The notes under the pieces: generated by a model
The model's input: the letters and a program-made list of their open reading frames with translations, nothing else
The model's database searches: none
Told to the model about the DNA's origin: nothing
Translations under genes and position numbers: made by a program
Assembly: GCA_930367215.1 (NCBI GenBank)
Contig: OV884059.1
Span: 24,204,945-24,268,944 of the forward strand
Direction of reading: 5' to 3'
DNA from: Pollenia angustigena
Taxonomy: Eukaryota > Arthropoda > Insecta > Diptera > Polleniidae
Length of the DNA: 64,000 bases
In this document: positions 25,801 to 35,999 of the stretch, piece by piece
Layout: the number at the start of each line of letters is the position of its first letter
Numbering within the stretch: position 1 is the first letter of the stretch

Positions 25801-27408
25801 AAATCAGTTAATAAATCCAAATTTTTATTGCAATTTACAAGTTCCTTGCACAATTCACTATATGAAACACAAAAGGAACCCATTTTAAAAATTAGTTAGG
25901 TTTAATAGTTTTCTTAAACTTTTTTGGCAAATATTATTATTTCAAATAATCATATGGTTTTGTTTTTCTGTTTTTGTTATGCACTTTTTCGATATTGCTG
26001 TCAATCAGTTATTAAAAAGTAAAAGTAAAAGCCTAAAAGTATACAAAACCTTTTACTGTAAATATGCATTGCAATTTATTGTAAATATTCACAAAAAATA
26101 CGTGAGTTTTATCACAAAATTTATAAGTTTGTTAAGCGATCGCAAAAAGTAGCAGAATTTTTTTACATAAAATGAAAGAAAAAAGTTCCAAACTTTAATT
26201 TAGTAGTAGTACTAACACGGAGGTAGACCGAGCTAACTTATTTTTTTTTCTAATGAAAACTGCAATTGCTAAATTTTTTGGAGTCATTTTGATTTGCTCA
26301 GATCTCTTAAACTATCAGGCCTGTTCTGCAAATCACTTTTACTCAAATCACGTGATTTCAAATCACATGTGCCTACTAAAATCACACGTGTGATATTTTA
26401 GTGTCCCGTTTTTGTGTGCTTTGGTGTGATCTTCAATTGCCGAAAGCACACAGAGAAACACAAAAACGGTATGACTTTCAGAACACCAGAAAATCGCAAT
26501 TTGAATAATTTTTCTTTCCTATTAAATTTAAAATACTGTATTTTAATAAGAATGCTCTAAAACTATTCGTAGTTAAACCATATTTATTGTATAAACAACT
26601 GAAATGTAGTAAAATTTTCATCAGTTTTCGTTGTATAATATTTAGATAACTTTACCACACTCTTTTTTATACAAAATTTTATTTTTTTCGAAAACAAATC
26701 ATGGTTTACTACTAATGAAACATTTCTCTACAGAATTGCATCATAAGATTTCTAAAAAATAACTGTAAAAAAATAGACTTTTTGCCAAAAAAAATACCAC
26801 TGTGCGTCGTGGCGATGTTAATTGGCCTTCACCATCATGTGATTTGATACCGTTGAAATTCTTTCTTTGGGGATATTTAAAAGAAAAAGTGTACTTCAAT
26901 AATTCAAGAACAATTCATGAGCTAAAGGATGAGATAATTCGGCATATTAACGACATTGAACCCCAATTATGTCTCAGGGTCATTGAAAATATGGACCATC
27001 TGGAGGTATGCTACCGAAGCCGTGGCGAGCATTTAGCCGATACTTTGTTTCACACGTAATTGTCATAAATCCTTCTATCATATAAAAAAAATATTAAGAT
27101 AATTTTTTCCGAATTTTTTTTTTTTGTTCTATTTACAATTAACATCGTGCGTTTTGGTTGGACCACCCTTTATATAACCATAGAAAATATTTTTGTTTAT
27201 ATGGTAAAATAGTCAAAACAAACATTTGTGCTTATTTAAACATGTGTACTCAGTAGTGGGCCATATCTATTACTAACAAATGATTCATAGAACTTGCGAG
27301 TACATACTAACAAATCTTATCAAAAAAGTAGCTAATAAAGTCTAAGGCGGCGTTTATACGATGTCTTTTCAGACATGTCTGTTTTCATGTCTAATCTTCT
27401 TTACATGC

Positions 27409-27538
27409 GGTCTTCACCTGACAATTTTTGGGTATGCCAAACGTCATAGTCTATATAAAAAAACTTAAATATTTTTTTAGCATTTTTTTTACATGAAGTT
27501 TGACGTTTATTAAGACAAAAACTTGTCAGGTGAAGACC
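27409..27538. mobile_element. Short hairpin MITE
   Basis: GGTCTTCACCTGACAA at the left is mirrored by TTGTCAGGTGAAGACC at the right, with AACGTCA / TGACGTTT further in. About 130 bp; TSD not resolved. Confidence 0.6.
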
Positions 27539-27604
27539 CCATATTATAGACATATTAAAACCCCTATTGACGGGTCATTGTCCTCTTAGGGCTTTTACGG
27601 GTAA

Positions 27605-27811
27605 ATGGAACAATACCATACCTGCAGATTTTGCGATGATTCTGAGGAGCTAGAGAAGATTTTGCATGTACTGTGCCACTGTCCTAGTATGCAGGGTCTC
27701 AGACAGAAATGGCTAAGAGAAAGATTTCACGACGAAATGGGGTGTATCACTGGATGTAATCCAGTCGATCTACTGGGGTTTGTCAGGGAAATAGGACGGT
27801 TGGGACTGTAG
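27605..27811 (+). pseudogene. Non-LTR ORF2 C-terminal fragment
   Basis: Reads MEQYHTCRFCDDSEELEKIL then HVLCHCPSM..., i.e. a CxxC..H..CP zinc-binding motif, and ends NPVDLLGFVREIGRLGL. The same nucleotides just upstream, in another frame, give LTGHCPLRAFTG, the block that normally precedes this motif, so a frameshift near 27590-27605 is likely. Reverse transcriptase and endonuclease domains are absent. Confidence 0.7.
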
Positions 27812-27861
27812 AGAGGGTTATAGTTCTACGAAGTACCTACTAACTGTCTTAATTCTATATA

Positions 27862-28389
27862 CAGTCAAATCCCGATAATTCGTACCCCGTTAAATCGTAA
27901 TTCCCGATAATTCGTAATAAACTGTCGGTCCCTTGAAAAAATCTCGTTAATTCGTAAAACTTCCATACATTTTGGTCCCCTCGCTTATTCGTAATTTTTT
28001 TTTCAAATAAAATCTTCTTTACCTCTTATAAATCGTAATTGCTTGCTAACTACCACTTATAATTTGTAATAAAAACAACAGAAACATGGAAAGAATGATT
28101 TTTTGTTTACCACTATTTTATTTTTGCGTTGGTTTTAGTTGTGTATGGGGTTTATTTTCTTAAGATCAGTTTGATCAGTTTATTACATGAATAATTTTTA
28201 TATATTTTATTTTTAACAATTGTTTTTTATGTTTTTTTTATAATTTTAGTAAATAAATTGAAAAACCCCGATTATTCGTATTTATTTTATTTTAACCCCG
28301 TTAAATCGAAACCCCGCTAAATCGAAAACCCCTATAATTCGTAAGAAATGGCCGGTCCCTTGCTATTACGAATTATAGGGATTCTACTG
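27862..28389. mobile_element. Tigger/pogo-like MITE, copy 2 (full length)
   Basis: Ends CAGTCAAATCCCGATAATTC and complement of CAGTAGAATCCCTATAATTC, TA at both sides. Subterminal TCGTAATTCCCGATAATTCG repeats. 528 bp and the most complete of three copies. Confidence 0.9.
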
Positions 28390-28616
28390 TATCTGTTATT
28401 TATTTTCTTCTTCACTTCTCTCTTTTCTCTACCTCTTTGTTGAAAGGATTCACAGTGGACCGCATTGGTCTCCGGGTGGAGGTGTGCCCTTGGTCGCATA
28501 GCACTTTCTTACCTAACCTACATATTAAAAAACATGAAAAATCATTTCGTGTCTGTATGACAACCCCGCTTTCTTTTCTAACCCGATCGCCAACAAAAAA
28601 ACAAACGTGTTTGTTA

Positions 28617-29106
28617 GGGGGAGGGGGGGGGGGGCTGCTTTAATACCATGGTAGATAAGGCCATGATGGCTTTATCTCTCAATGAATAGGGAGATAAAGC
28701 CTTTTTTGTTTTTTTTTTTTTTTCATTTGAATGGGATATAAAGCCATCATGGCCTAAGCTCACATTAGCAATATTAGAAAATGGCTTTATCTCTCATTTC
28801 AGTTCCGGAGACACTAAAGTTAAGTATTGAAATCTGGCTTCGCATACTAAAGTTTTTCTGCGTGACGGCCTGCGGCCGTGCTTAGGGATTTTTTCCTCAC
28901 ATAGGACGCGGCAGGTGGCTTCGCTGAATAAAGTTTTCCTGCGCGCGTCACAAGAATAAAAAAAATTTTTTCAATGATAACTATGGATTTTCCCCTTTAA
29001 ATATGGCCTAACCTCTCAATGATTGGGCAATAAGGCCATTATGGCTTTATCTCCCATTCCATTGAGTAATAATATCATCATGGCCTTATCTACCATGGCT
29101 TTAAAG

Positions 29107-29137
<31 letters not shown>
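28617..29137. mobile_element. MITE bounded by poly-G and poly-C, 8-bp duplication
   Basis: Direct repeat GTTTGTTA at 28609-28616 and 29138-29145. The element starts with a G-rich run (GGGGGAGGGGG..) and ends with 31 consecutive C. Just inside, CATGGTAGATAAGGCCATGA is a perfect inverted repeat. An 8-bp TSD suggests hAT. It lies immediately upstream of the gene at 29303. Confidence 0.75.
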
Positions 29138-29138
<1 letters not shown>

Positions 29139-29166
29139 TTTGTTAGCAGTGTCTGAAAAGGCATCG

Positions 29167-29174
29167 TATAAATA
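29167..29174 (+). promoter_or_regulatory. TATA box of the MGCCCS gene
   Basis: TATAAATA, with an initiator-like TTCATT about 34 bp downstream (A at 29201). The start codon is at 29303. A minimal upstream ORF (ATGACTTAA at 29253) precedes it. The MITE at 28617-29137 ends only 29 bp upstream. Confidence 0.55.
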
Positions 29175-29302
29175 CCCCCATATAGAAGGTATTTTTTTTC
29201 ATTGCGGTATATTATGGTTTATTTTTGTTAAAAGAAAAAAAAAAAAAACAAAATGACTTAATTATCGTTAGAAGTCTAGTTGTTGCTAAAAAGTGTTTAG
29301 AA

Positions 29303-29574
29303 ATGGGTTGTTGCTGCAGTAAGTTATATTTTTTTATAACATCTATTTGTTTTGCATTTTTGACGCATTTGTTTTGCGCCAGCATTTAAAATTTTATTTT
29401 TTCTTTTAATAAAACTCATTTCAAGGTACTAGAAAATCTGTGGATTTAGTGGATACTCCACCCTCACAAAATAAAAGAGTTGTAGCTGATCGTGCTCCTC
29501 CAATGGATTCTTCAACAGCAAGTACAACTGTTGCGGAAGGAGGTGTTACTAATAAAGCTTTAGAAACGGAATAA
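29303..29574 (+). CDS. Small N-myristoylated/palmitoylated protein, two exons
   Basis: CDS join(29303..29318, 29426..29574), 54 aa. Exon 1 is ATG GGT TGT TGC TGC A, then GTAAGT. The 107-bp intron ends TTTCAAG, and exon 2 completes codon 6 as AGT and runs in frame to TAA. The protein begins MGCCCSTRKSVDLVDTPP and ends TNKALETE. MGxxxS is the N-myristoyltransferase consensus, and three adjacent cysteines are typical palmitoylation sites, so a membrane-anchored peptide is expected. The remainder is hydrophilic, rich in S, T, V and acidic residues, with no membrane segment. Splice sites are consensus and phase-matched, and codon use lacks the A/T runs around it. A TATA box is upstream and AATAAA at 29761. 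I do not recognise the family, so no function is assigned. Too short in each exon for an ORF scan. Confidence 0.75.
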
Positions 29575-29600
29575 TTAAAAAAAAAAACTAAAATATTTAT

Positions 29601-29719
29601 TGTTCAACGATTGCAAACGTAAACGTTTTTATAGAATTTTATATTGAAAATATTATCAAAACTGGGTGTTTTTAATAGAAATTTTCTATGCGAACATTAA
29701 CGCTTGTTATCGTTGAACA
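29601..29719. mobile_element. Intact small MITE in the 3' UTR region
   Basis: TGTTCAACGATTGCAAACGT and inverted ACGCTTGTTATCGTTGAACA, 119 bp. Intact relative of the split copy at 19334-21219. It lies between the stop codon at 29574 and AATAAA at 29761. Confidence 0.75.
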
Positions 29720-29760
29720 GACAGTAAAGTTCTTGTTATTGTTGTTGTTGTGTTTGATAA

Positions 29761-29766
29761 AATAAA
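29761..29766 (+). terminator. Polyadenylation signal AATAAA
   Basis: First AATAAA after the MGCCCS reading frame, 187 bp past the stop. The use of this site is inferred. Confidence 0.4.
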
Positions 29767-29779
29767 TTTTGTAATTGTT

Positions 29780-30510
29780 TGTTAAAACCCAAGTAATTTG
29801 TCAATTTATACAAGGTTAATTAGTTAATCTTTAAAGCAGATATAACAATCAAGTGATATAACAAAATGACCAGTAGGATGTGACAATATTTTAAAATAAC
29901 TAATCAACAAATTAATAACTTCAAAGTGATATGCATTGTGATTGCTTCTTCTGGCTTTAAAATAGGCTTCCGGAAATAGTATTTTAAAAGGTTGTCAATA
30001 AATATTGTACAGTTTATTTAAATAAAAAGGTGCATAGATTATTAATTACACGGTGCAAGAAATTTACACTTTTTTTGAGACAAGTGGTGCTCTCGGTTTT
30101 TTTAGATTGGCTCTGGTTTTCGAGATATACCGTTATTTCGAAAATGGAGGAGGTTACACAACATATATTCGCGTAACTGAAAGTTGGATTAGTTTATTGA
30201 AATTACTAAAAAAACCGAAATTCCGTAATAAAATTTTCTTTAAGAAGAGTAAAAATTTTTTTCTAATACGAGCAGTCGTTATTGAGATTAATTTTTTTGG
30301 CAAAATTTCGAAATTTTTGTTTTTTAAAAATTCATAAAAAATTAATGCAGACATATAAAAAACGAAGCTGCAAACAAAACCTGTTACCAACTTTTGATTT
30401 AATTCACAAAAGTCGAAAAATTTTAATTAATTTAAGAATTTCATAAAACGCAATATTTATATGTATGCAAGTATGTCTCGAGAAAATGTTTAGAATAAAA
30501 AACTAATTGA
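29780..30510. other. Spacer with a weak repeat
   Basis: At 30095-30330 the text TTCGAGATATACCGTTATTT.. resembles the interior of the MITE at 31777-32169 (TTGAGATATACCGTTATGG), so it is probably an old relative. The overlapping open frames at 30053-30337 (+) and 30154-30390 (-) are not protein-like. Confidence 0.35.
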
Positions 30511-31060
30511 GGTCGGTCATACATGTTATCTTACTAGGGGTGACTCCTGGGCATTTATGGGACTTTTTTTAAATATATTTTAAGTCTGCATTGAACATTT
30601 TGTATGGGAGCCCCCTTAAAGAATGGAGATAAAGGGAAGGTATGTTAGAAATAAGTGATTGAGATGAAAAATAAAGTGGGGTTGGTCACACATTTGACCC
30701 ATCTAGGGGCATCCTAGGCACTGCAGAGGCCAAATTTAAGAATTTTATTAAACCGCCATATTTGTATGGGAGCCGCCCTAAGGGGTGGAGATATATGGCA
30801 AGTATGTTTTAAGAAAATGTTAGGAACATAAAACTAATGGAGGTCGGTCGTACATTTTTTCCCCCTAGCGGCGATTCCTTGGCAGTTATGGCGCTTTTTT
30901 CAATATATTTCTAATCTGTATTGACTATTTTGTATGGGAGCCCCCTTAAGGAATGGATATAGCGGATGGGAATGTTAGAAATAAATGATTAAGATGAAAA
31001 ATAAAGTGGGGTTGATCATACATTTGACCCATCTAGGCTCCCATAAGGTTTTTTATGCTT
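30511..31060. repeat. About 165-bp tandem repeat in alternating (dimeric) form
   Basis: GGTCGGTCATACAT (30511), GGTTGGTCACACAT (30680), GGTCGGTCGTACAT (30842) and GGTTGATCATACAT (31010) are 169, 162 and 168 bp apart. Units 1 and 3, and 2 and 4, resemble each other most (AACTAATKGAGG versus AAAATAAAGTGGGG), giving a 330-bp higher-order period. TGTATGGGAGCC marks each unit. Confidence 0.75.
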
Positions 31061-31584
31061 AAATAAAATATCTTATCACCGATTCTAGATAATTTTCTCA
31101 AAAGGTTTTTTTTTTAGTTTTACAGTTTTTATATAAAATCATCAAGAGATGTGTCGCTTTCAAATGAGACCAATACCAACACGCTCAGTGATGGTACACC
31201 AAAGATACACGTATTTAAATCTTTAAAATGGCTCTCCTGAACAAAACCCTTAGGTCCCTTTCTATTTTTCGCGTCACATATATTAATTTTTCCAATAGCA
31301 TTTCGATATCCATCGGATATCATTATCAACAATCAGTTGGGAACATTAATAAATAAATAATATATATTTTTACAAATAATTGTCCTCGAGCTCGAGAAAA
31401 CTTTTTATTTTTGTTATAAAAAAGTTCGAAGGAATATAAAAAATTGAATCTAATATTCCTATAATCCCAAATAAAATTAAACATTTTAAAAAATGTTCCA
31501 GCTGCATGGTAATTTGGATTGTAATAAAAGCGAATGCGCTTTCACGGCATTTGGTTTATTCTGCAGAAGGATCCTTTAAGGATG
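31061..31584. other. Spacer without recognised gene
   Basis: A minus frame at 31129-31332 (..GYRNAIGKINICDAKNRKGP..) has mixed composition but no family resemblance or splice context I can support. Confidence 0.35.
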
Positions 31585-31776
31585 CACAGTGGTCCCAATG
31601 ACAAATTTAGAGCGAAAAAACTCATAACTCTTTTTTATAAGTACATACAAGGATAAAAACTTGTACGAACAATTGACTTGGTATGGCACGATCTTACGCC
31701 AAAAATTGACGGATTCGTGTGGCGCTTTCCATATAAAATTAACTGACATAAAACCTACAAAATCATTTCATAATAC

Positions 31777-32169
31777 AAGGGAACAAGGTTTTTGGTGATT
31801 AAGAACTGAATGTTGTTTTTAAGGTTATTTGGGACGCTAAATTCAAATCTGCACTTAGTTTATTTCTATCAGCTCGACTTTTTGAGATATACCGTTATGG
31901 CCAAAATTAAGGCACTTCCGCTACATATATAGGAATAACTTGAAAATGGGTCACCATATTCAGTTCAAAAAAAATTCAAAATTCGTCGACGATGTTATCT
32001 TAAGGCCGTGCTTACATTGGTTTTAAATTTGACCAGTAGTTTTAGAGATATCGTTGAAGCTTAAAAAAAATTTTTGTTTTTTCAAAATTCATAAAAAATT
32101 TTATTTCAGCGTCCCAAATAATCTTAAAAACAACATTCAGTTCTTAATCACCAAAAACCTTGTTCCCTT
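31777..32169. mobile_element. MITE with about 70-bp TIRs inside the Transib
   Basis: AAGGGAACAAGGTTTTTGGT continues GATTAAGAACTGAATGTTGT on the left and is mirrored on the right, down to GGGACGCT. It interrupts the transposase remnant at its C-terminal side. TSD unresolved. Confidence 0.75.
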
Positions 32170-32320
32170 TGAAATCTTGTGAATTCTTATAGGATGGATA
32201 AATGTCAGCATTGCGTTTTTTGGCGCCTGCACGCATAGAAACATACGACCTTTTTGAGTATTTACCATCAATGTAAATCGCCAGCGCTTCTTCAGGTATG
32301 GTGTATTTAACCTTTTTGTA
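32170..32320 (-). pseudogene. Transib transposase fragment
   Basis: Minus-strand translation gives KVKYTIPEEALAIYIDGKYS then KRSYVSMRAGAKKRNADIYP then SYKNSQDFK. PEEALA..ID..Y and N.DIYPSYK match my memory of the N-terminal third of Transib transposases. Further matching text continues in shifted frames to about 32600. No catalytic core seen. Confidence 0.55.
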
Positions 32321-33396
32321 TGTTTAGTCCCCTTTCTGGAGAAACATCCATGGTTCTAACTAACAACGCCTGCAGCAACTCTTTTGACTGCTTTATGAAG
32401 CCTACTTTCAGCAGCAAATGTTAACTTTTCTTGGGAACAAGTGTTTACAAGGGACTTAATTTTCAACTGCTTTGATCTTTCCCTCCTTCTAAAAACGATT
32501 TGGATGGTCGTTCGGGTCTTGATAGTCCTTCCTCCAAGTCTTCTTCCAAAAAACTTAACGAGGCTTTACTAGGAAAGAGAAAATATTCATCCAACCAATT
32601 TTAAAGATTGACTCGAAAACATTATTTGTTATGTGTGCATGCATCCACTTGTTCGATAGTTTGCTAAGAAAATTTTGAGCTGATTACTTTACTTCATGCT
32701 TATAGTCATCATCTTCATAATTTTCTATACCACTTTTCGTGAAAATGTAATGTATGACAGCGTTATTTTTATTTCTTCTGGTCTTTTTCAGAGTACCAAA
32801 CATTGAACAAATCCTTTTTAGTGATAGACATTGCAACCTAAAGATACGATAGAAAGTGTTTTGGCAAAAATAGGCAGCTAATTGCTTAAACATTTAACAA
32901 TGCACATGTTATACATAGATGATAACAACACAAAAATAGCAACGACAGCTGGTGAAAGTCACATTTAAAAGTCTATCACAATTTAAAATACATATTAAAT
33001 TCTACAATTAATGAATACATTTTAATTTGCATACATTTTTTTCTAAACGTAATGCCATATCAGCGGAACATTTTAAATTTAAAAAATATATACCTCTATT
33101 GTATAAATAAAACCAACAAATATTACAGAAAACGTTTTCACTTTATTTTATGAGGTCTCGAAACCACATACATATGTACAACTATCAACTAATCTGTGAT
33201 TTAAAATTAAACTTAGCAATTACTGATGTTTAAATCAATGGAGCAGTGATAATATTGCAAGTATTCACAAAAAAATATATACTGTTGTGCAAGGTGGGGT
33301 CCTGTCATTAAAAAATCAACAAAATTTTTACTCTGGCACCATTCGAAAAAATGAGTTTTGTCGCTCTAAATTTGTCATTGGGACCACTGTGGGATG

Positions 33397-34418
33397 GTAG
33401 CTTTGAGCAAATATCACAAGGCTAACATGGACAGACAACCAGCAAGACGGACGGATGGACATCGCTGGATACCTTTAAAAAGTGGTTCTGAGTCGATCGG
33501 AATACTAAAACCCAATACAACCTGCTTTGTCTTACAATTTTAGAGTAAAAATTAAATGTCAATGTCGAAATTGAAGTAACAGATTATCGGAAAAACAAAA
33601 ACATTTATTTGCTGCGAAAGCTACTTACTGTAGGCATCTAAAAAATTTAATATGTATCAAGATATGCCTTAAAAAGGCAAAACATGCGCTATAAACCTAT
33701 AAAATGCTACAAAAAGGCTTTTTTAACTAAATTATGCAAAAAAAAAATGCTGCAAACGGTAAAATATGCAAAAATATGCTCTAACAAATCAATGCCAAAA
33801 TTCATAAAAAGCTCTAAAACGTATAAATATATTGCTTCTGCCTTCATTGGTCGCACAAGGAAGAACATGCAATTGCATATTTATGGGTTCCCTGGTTATA
33901 ACAATAAAAATAAAAAATATTGTGTTTCAAATACGAAGTCAAATAGCATGTTTTAAATTATTTTTTTAAAGTTTTTTAATTTAGTATTGTTCAACTTAAA
34001 TTCTGTAAAATTTGGTCAGCTAATCCAATCCAAAGTTATGCACAAAAAGTACTTAGCATACAACTGAATGTTGTGTCGCTAGTAAAATTAAGGAGCTTCT
34101 CCTGCCAAAGTCACTTTTTCGACTTAGCATGTTTTGTCATGCTATTAAATTTGCTTTATGCATTTGAAATAAAAATGCAAAAAAAAAAATTTAAGTCGTG
34201 TATTTGTACCATAAATTAGTGTATACATCATACACTAAATCATAAACAGTTCAGTTATAAACAGAGTTTTTCTTTTCCCGGGTTTTTTTAATTCCCGGGA
34301 AAGCGGGATTTATTTTTCAATTTCCCGATATTCCGGGAATTCCCGCTCAATACAAATCGATGCAAAATATTATTTTGTTTAATCTATTTAAACAAAAAGA
34401 TCTTCATGTTCAAAAGTT
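33397..34418. other. Spacer, possible decayed hAT-like ends
   Basis: GTAGGCATCTAAAAAATTTA at 33633 and TTTGCTTTATGCATTTGAAA at 34148 look like degraded termini, and TTCCCGGGAAAGCGGGATTT is a local inverted repeat at 34292. The 90-codon lysine-rich frame at 33684-33956 comes from AAATATGC-type repeats. Confidence 0.3.
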
Positions 34419-34610
34419 CATATGGCTATTTCCACAGAAATGTCAACCACGTGTGAAAAAATAAAAGTTGAAAGCCCGTTTCCATTTTAATGTGTTATTA
34501 AAGAAAAACACTTAAAATTTATTAAACGAAGGAGCCCGAAACGTATTTTTATTTCCGCGGCCAATTATTGGACTTCAAAGTTGTGTGAGGGCTTTGGTTA
34601 CCTTTTTTTG
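34419..34610. repeat. 190-bp direct repeat, copy 1
   Basis: Starts CATATGGCTATTTCCACAGA and runs through ATTTCCGCGGCCAATTATT. About 88% identical to 35723-35914. The start matches the termini of the element at 51495-52966. Confidence 0.75.
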
Positions 34611-35030
34611 AGTTTTTAATGGTACTTTCTCTTAAATATTTACTTTCTTAAGAGTGGTGATGAGAGAATACTCTTTTTGATAACAACAATAATATATTTT
34701 AAAAAAAATAAAAATTTCTAAATATAAAGATCAGTTAACGGTAAGTTTTCAATTTGTTTTCATTAACATTTTAATGTCACACTCGTGACCTCAAAACATC
34801 ATAAATTCTCATTTCTTCTGAGTCGGTGGTCGCAAGTCTTTCAAACTTTTTACGTTAATAAAGTTTAATGATCTTAATTTATTGAAACATTAAACTGGAC
34901 AATATCATAAATTTGTATAGTACTTTTAACTTCGTCACGTCCCTCACCTGATATAAATTATCCTAAGTGAAGAATTTTGCATTGCCATTGTCATTGTTTT
35001 TTTTTTTTTTTAATTATATATTTTGCGTAG

Positions 35031-35188
35031 ATGGAAATATTGCTGGAATACAAAAAAACTATTACTTTTCTCGTAATGAAGAATTTGAAATAAAAAAAGC
35101 TCAAACTGCATATTCCCCAAAAAGTAATATTCCAAACAAAAAATCATCTGCCCCCTATTCACAAAGAAGACAGCAGGACAATTTATAA
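35031..35188 (+). other. Possible terminal exon
   Basis: A T-rich tract ends GCGTAG at 35030, a plausible acceptor. The frame after it reads DGNIAGIQKNYYFSRNEEFE.. and ends YSQRRQQDNL at a stop (35186-35188). Hydrophilic and not repeat-like, but no partner exon or family is known, so support is thin. Confidence 0.2.
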
Positions 35189-35334
35189 AAATTTTTATGA
35201 ACATTTTTTTCATACGAAATTTTCTCAGTTACCTTGTTGTCTTCTTTTGTAAATTTGGCCCCTAATTTGTTATAATTCATATATTTAAAAATAATTGAAT
35301 TCATTTAATTTACAAAATAAAATTTATAACCAAA

Positions 35335-35545
35335 GGCCTTATTCTCGATTCGAAAGCAATATTATTTCTAATTCTTCAGTCAATACTGAACGAATCGAAA
35401 TTATTTTTGCAGTATTGTGAAACTCAAATTAAAGTTTTACAATACTGAAAAAATAATTCCGATTCGTTCAGTATTGACTGAAGTAATACGATATTCATAT
35501 GCTTTCGAATCGAGAAAGTACTCGATCACGACTGCCAGAATTAGG
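35335..35545. mobile_element. Hairpin MITE, copy 1
   Basis: CTCGATTCGAAAGC and inverted GCTTTCGAATCGAG near the ends, with TACTGAACGAATCGRAATTA arms inside. Same family as the core of 60005-60346. Confidence 0.7.
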
Positions 35546-35722
35546 CCCCTGTTTTCTTTCATAAATTATAAAAAAAAAAAAAAAATAAATAAATAGTTAT
35601 TGAAAACAAAATTTAGTACAAGTATCACATCCCACCAAAAAACTTTGGAAGTTGTTCAAGTAGAAGGGACGAATATTATATAAAATTGACTTGAATGAAT
35701 GAGTTAAATTTTTTAATATATA

Positions 35723-35914
35723 CATATGGCTATTTCCACAGAAATGTCAACCACGTGTGAAAAAATAAAAAAGCTGAAAACCCGTTTCAGTTTTAATGTT
35801 TTATTAAAGAAAAACACTTAAAATTTATTAAACTAAGGATTCCCAAACGTATTTTTATTTCCGCGGCCAATTATTTGACTTCAAAGTTGTGCAAGGGCTT
35901 TGTTAACTTTTTTT
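35723..35914. repeat. 190-bp direct repeat, copy 2
   Basis: Second copy of 34419-34610, offset 1304 bp. It is followed at 36000 by the DINE-like element. Confidence 0.75.
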
Positions 35915-35999
35915 CAGTTTTAAATGATACCGATAAGTCGTTTAAAGCAGATATGTACAAGAGATGCTTTAAAATAAGCGAAAAATCACTACTGAAAAG

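Larger units (their letters stand above)
22274..26804 (+). mobile_element. Transib element with CACAGTG ends and CGTCG duplication
   Basis: Inserted in the mariner gene with a perfect 5-bp TSD, CGTCG (22269-22273 and 26805-26809). The ends are CACAGTGCTGTGGCC and the complement of CACAGTGGTATTTTT. A 5-bp CG-rich TSD and CACWRTG termini are diagnostic of Transib, the superfamily from which RAG1 arose. CACAGTG equals the recombination-signal heptamer. A frameshifted transposase C-terminus is at 23949-24240. Nested inside are a Tigger-like MITE, a 778-bp MITE, a DINE-like copy and a 122-bp array. Confidence 0.85.
21855..27059 (+). pseudogene. mariner transposase in two halves
   Basis: The 5' half (21855-22273) begins ATGGAAAG, gives KIVEAFNENERSNQNAFRGI, then after a deletion PMHSQRVTVWCSLWAGSVIG. 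It carries a stop after GPYFFE and shifts, and reads DMDLDDMWLQQDDATCLTA, the catalytic DD region. The 3' half (26805-27059) continues RRGDVNWPSPSCDLIPLKFF, with the CDLIPL motif where the final aspartate would be replaced by K, and ends ..SRGEHLADTLFHT. A different mariner lineage from the one at 11-13 kb. Non-functional. Confidence 0.85.
21763..27172 (+). mobile_element. mariner element split by a Transib
   Basis: Inverted ends share the block GCACGATGTTAATT (left at about 21783; right complement at about 27137) within AAAGGGTRKTCC termini. TA-rich flanks fit the mariner TSD. The transposase gene is cut at residues near ..ISRR by a 4.5-kb element. Net length without it is about 880 bp, so the mariner was already internally deleted. 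Confidence 0.8.
27563..28530 (+). mobile_element. 5'-truncated non-LTR retrotransposon, split by a MITE
   Basis: The C-terminal zinc-knuckle of an ORF2 (27605-27811) is followed by a 3' tail that continues after the inserted Tigger-like MITE with TTCACAGTGGACCGCATTGG and TTACCTAACCTACA. Jockey/R1/LOA/I-type organisation; the clade cannot be set from this piece. Confidence 0.65.
31585..33391 (-). mobile_element. Second Transib element, GGATG duplication
   Basis: Perfect 41-bp-scale TIRs beginning CACAGTGGTCCCAATGACAA, complement at the right end. Flanked by GGATG at 31580-31584 and 33392-33396, an exact 5-bp TSD. A transposase fragment lies on the minus strand. A long-armed MITE is nested at 31777-32169. 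Confidence 0.85.
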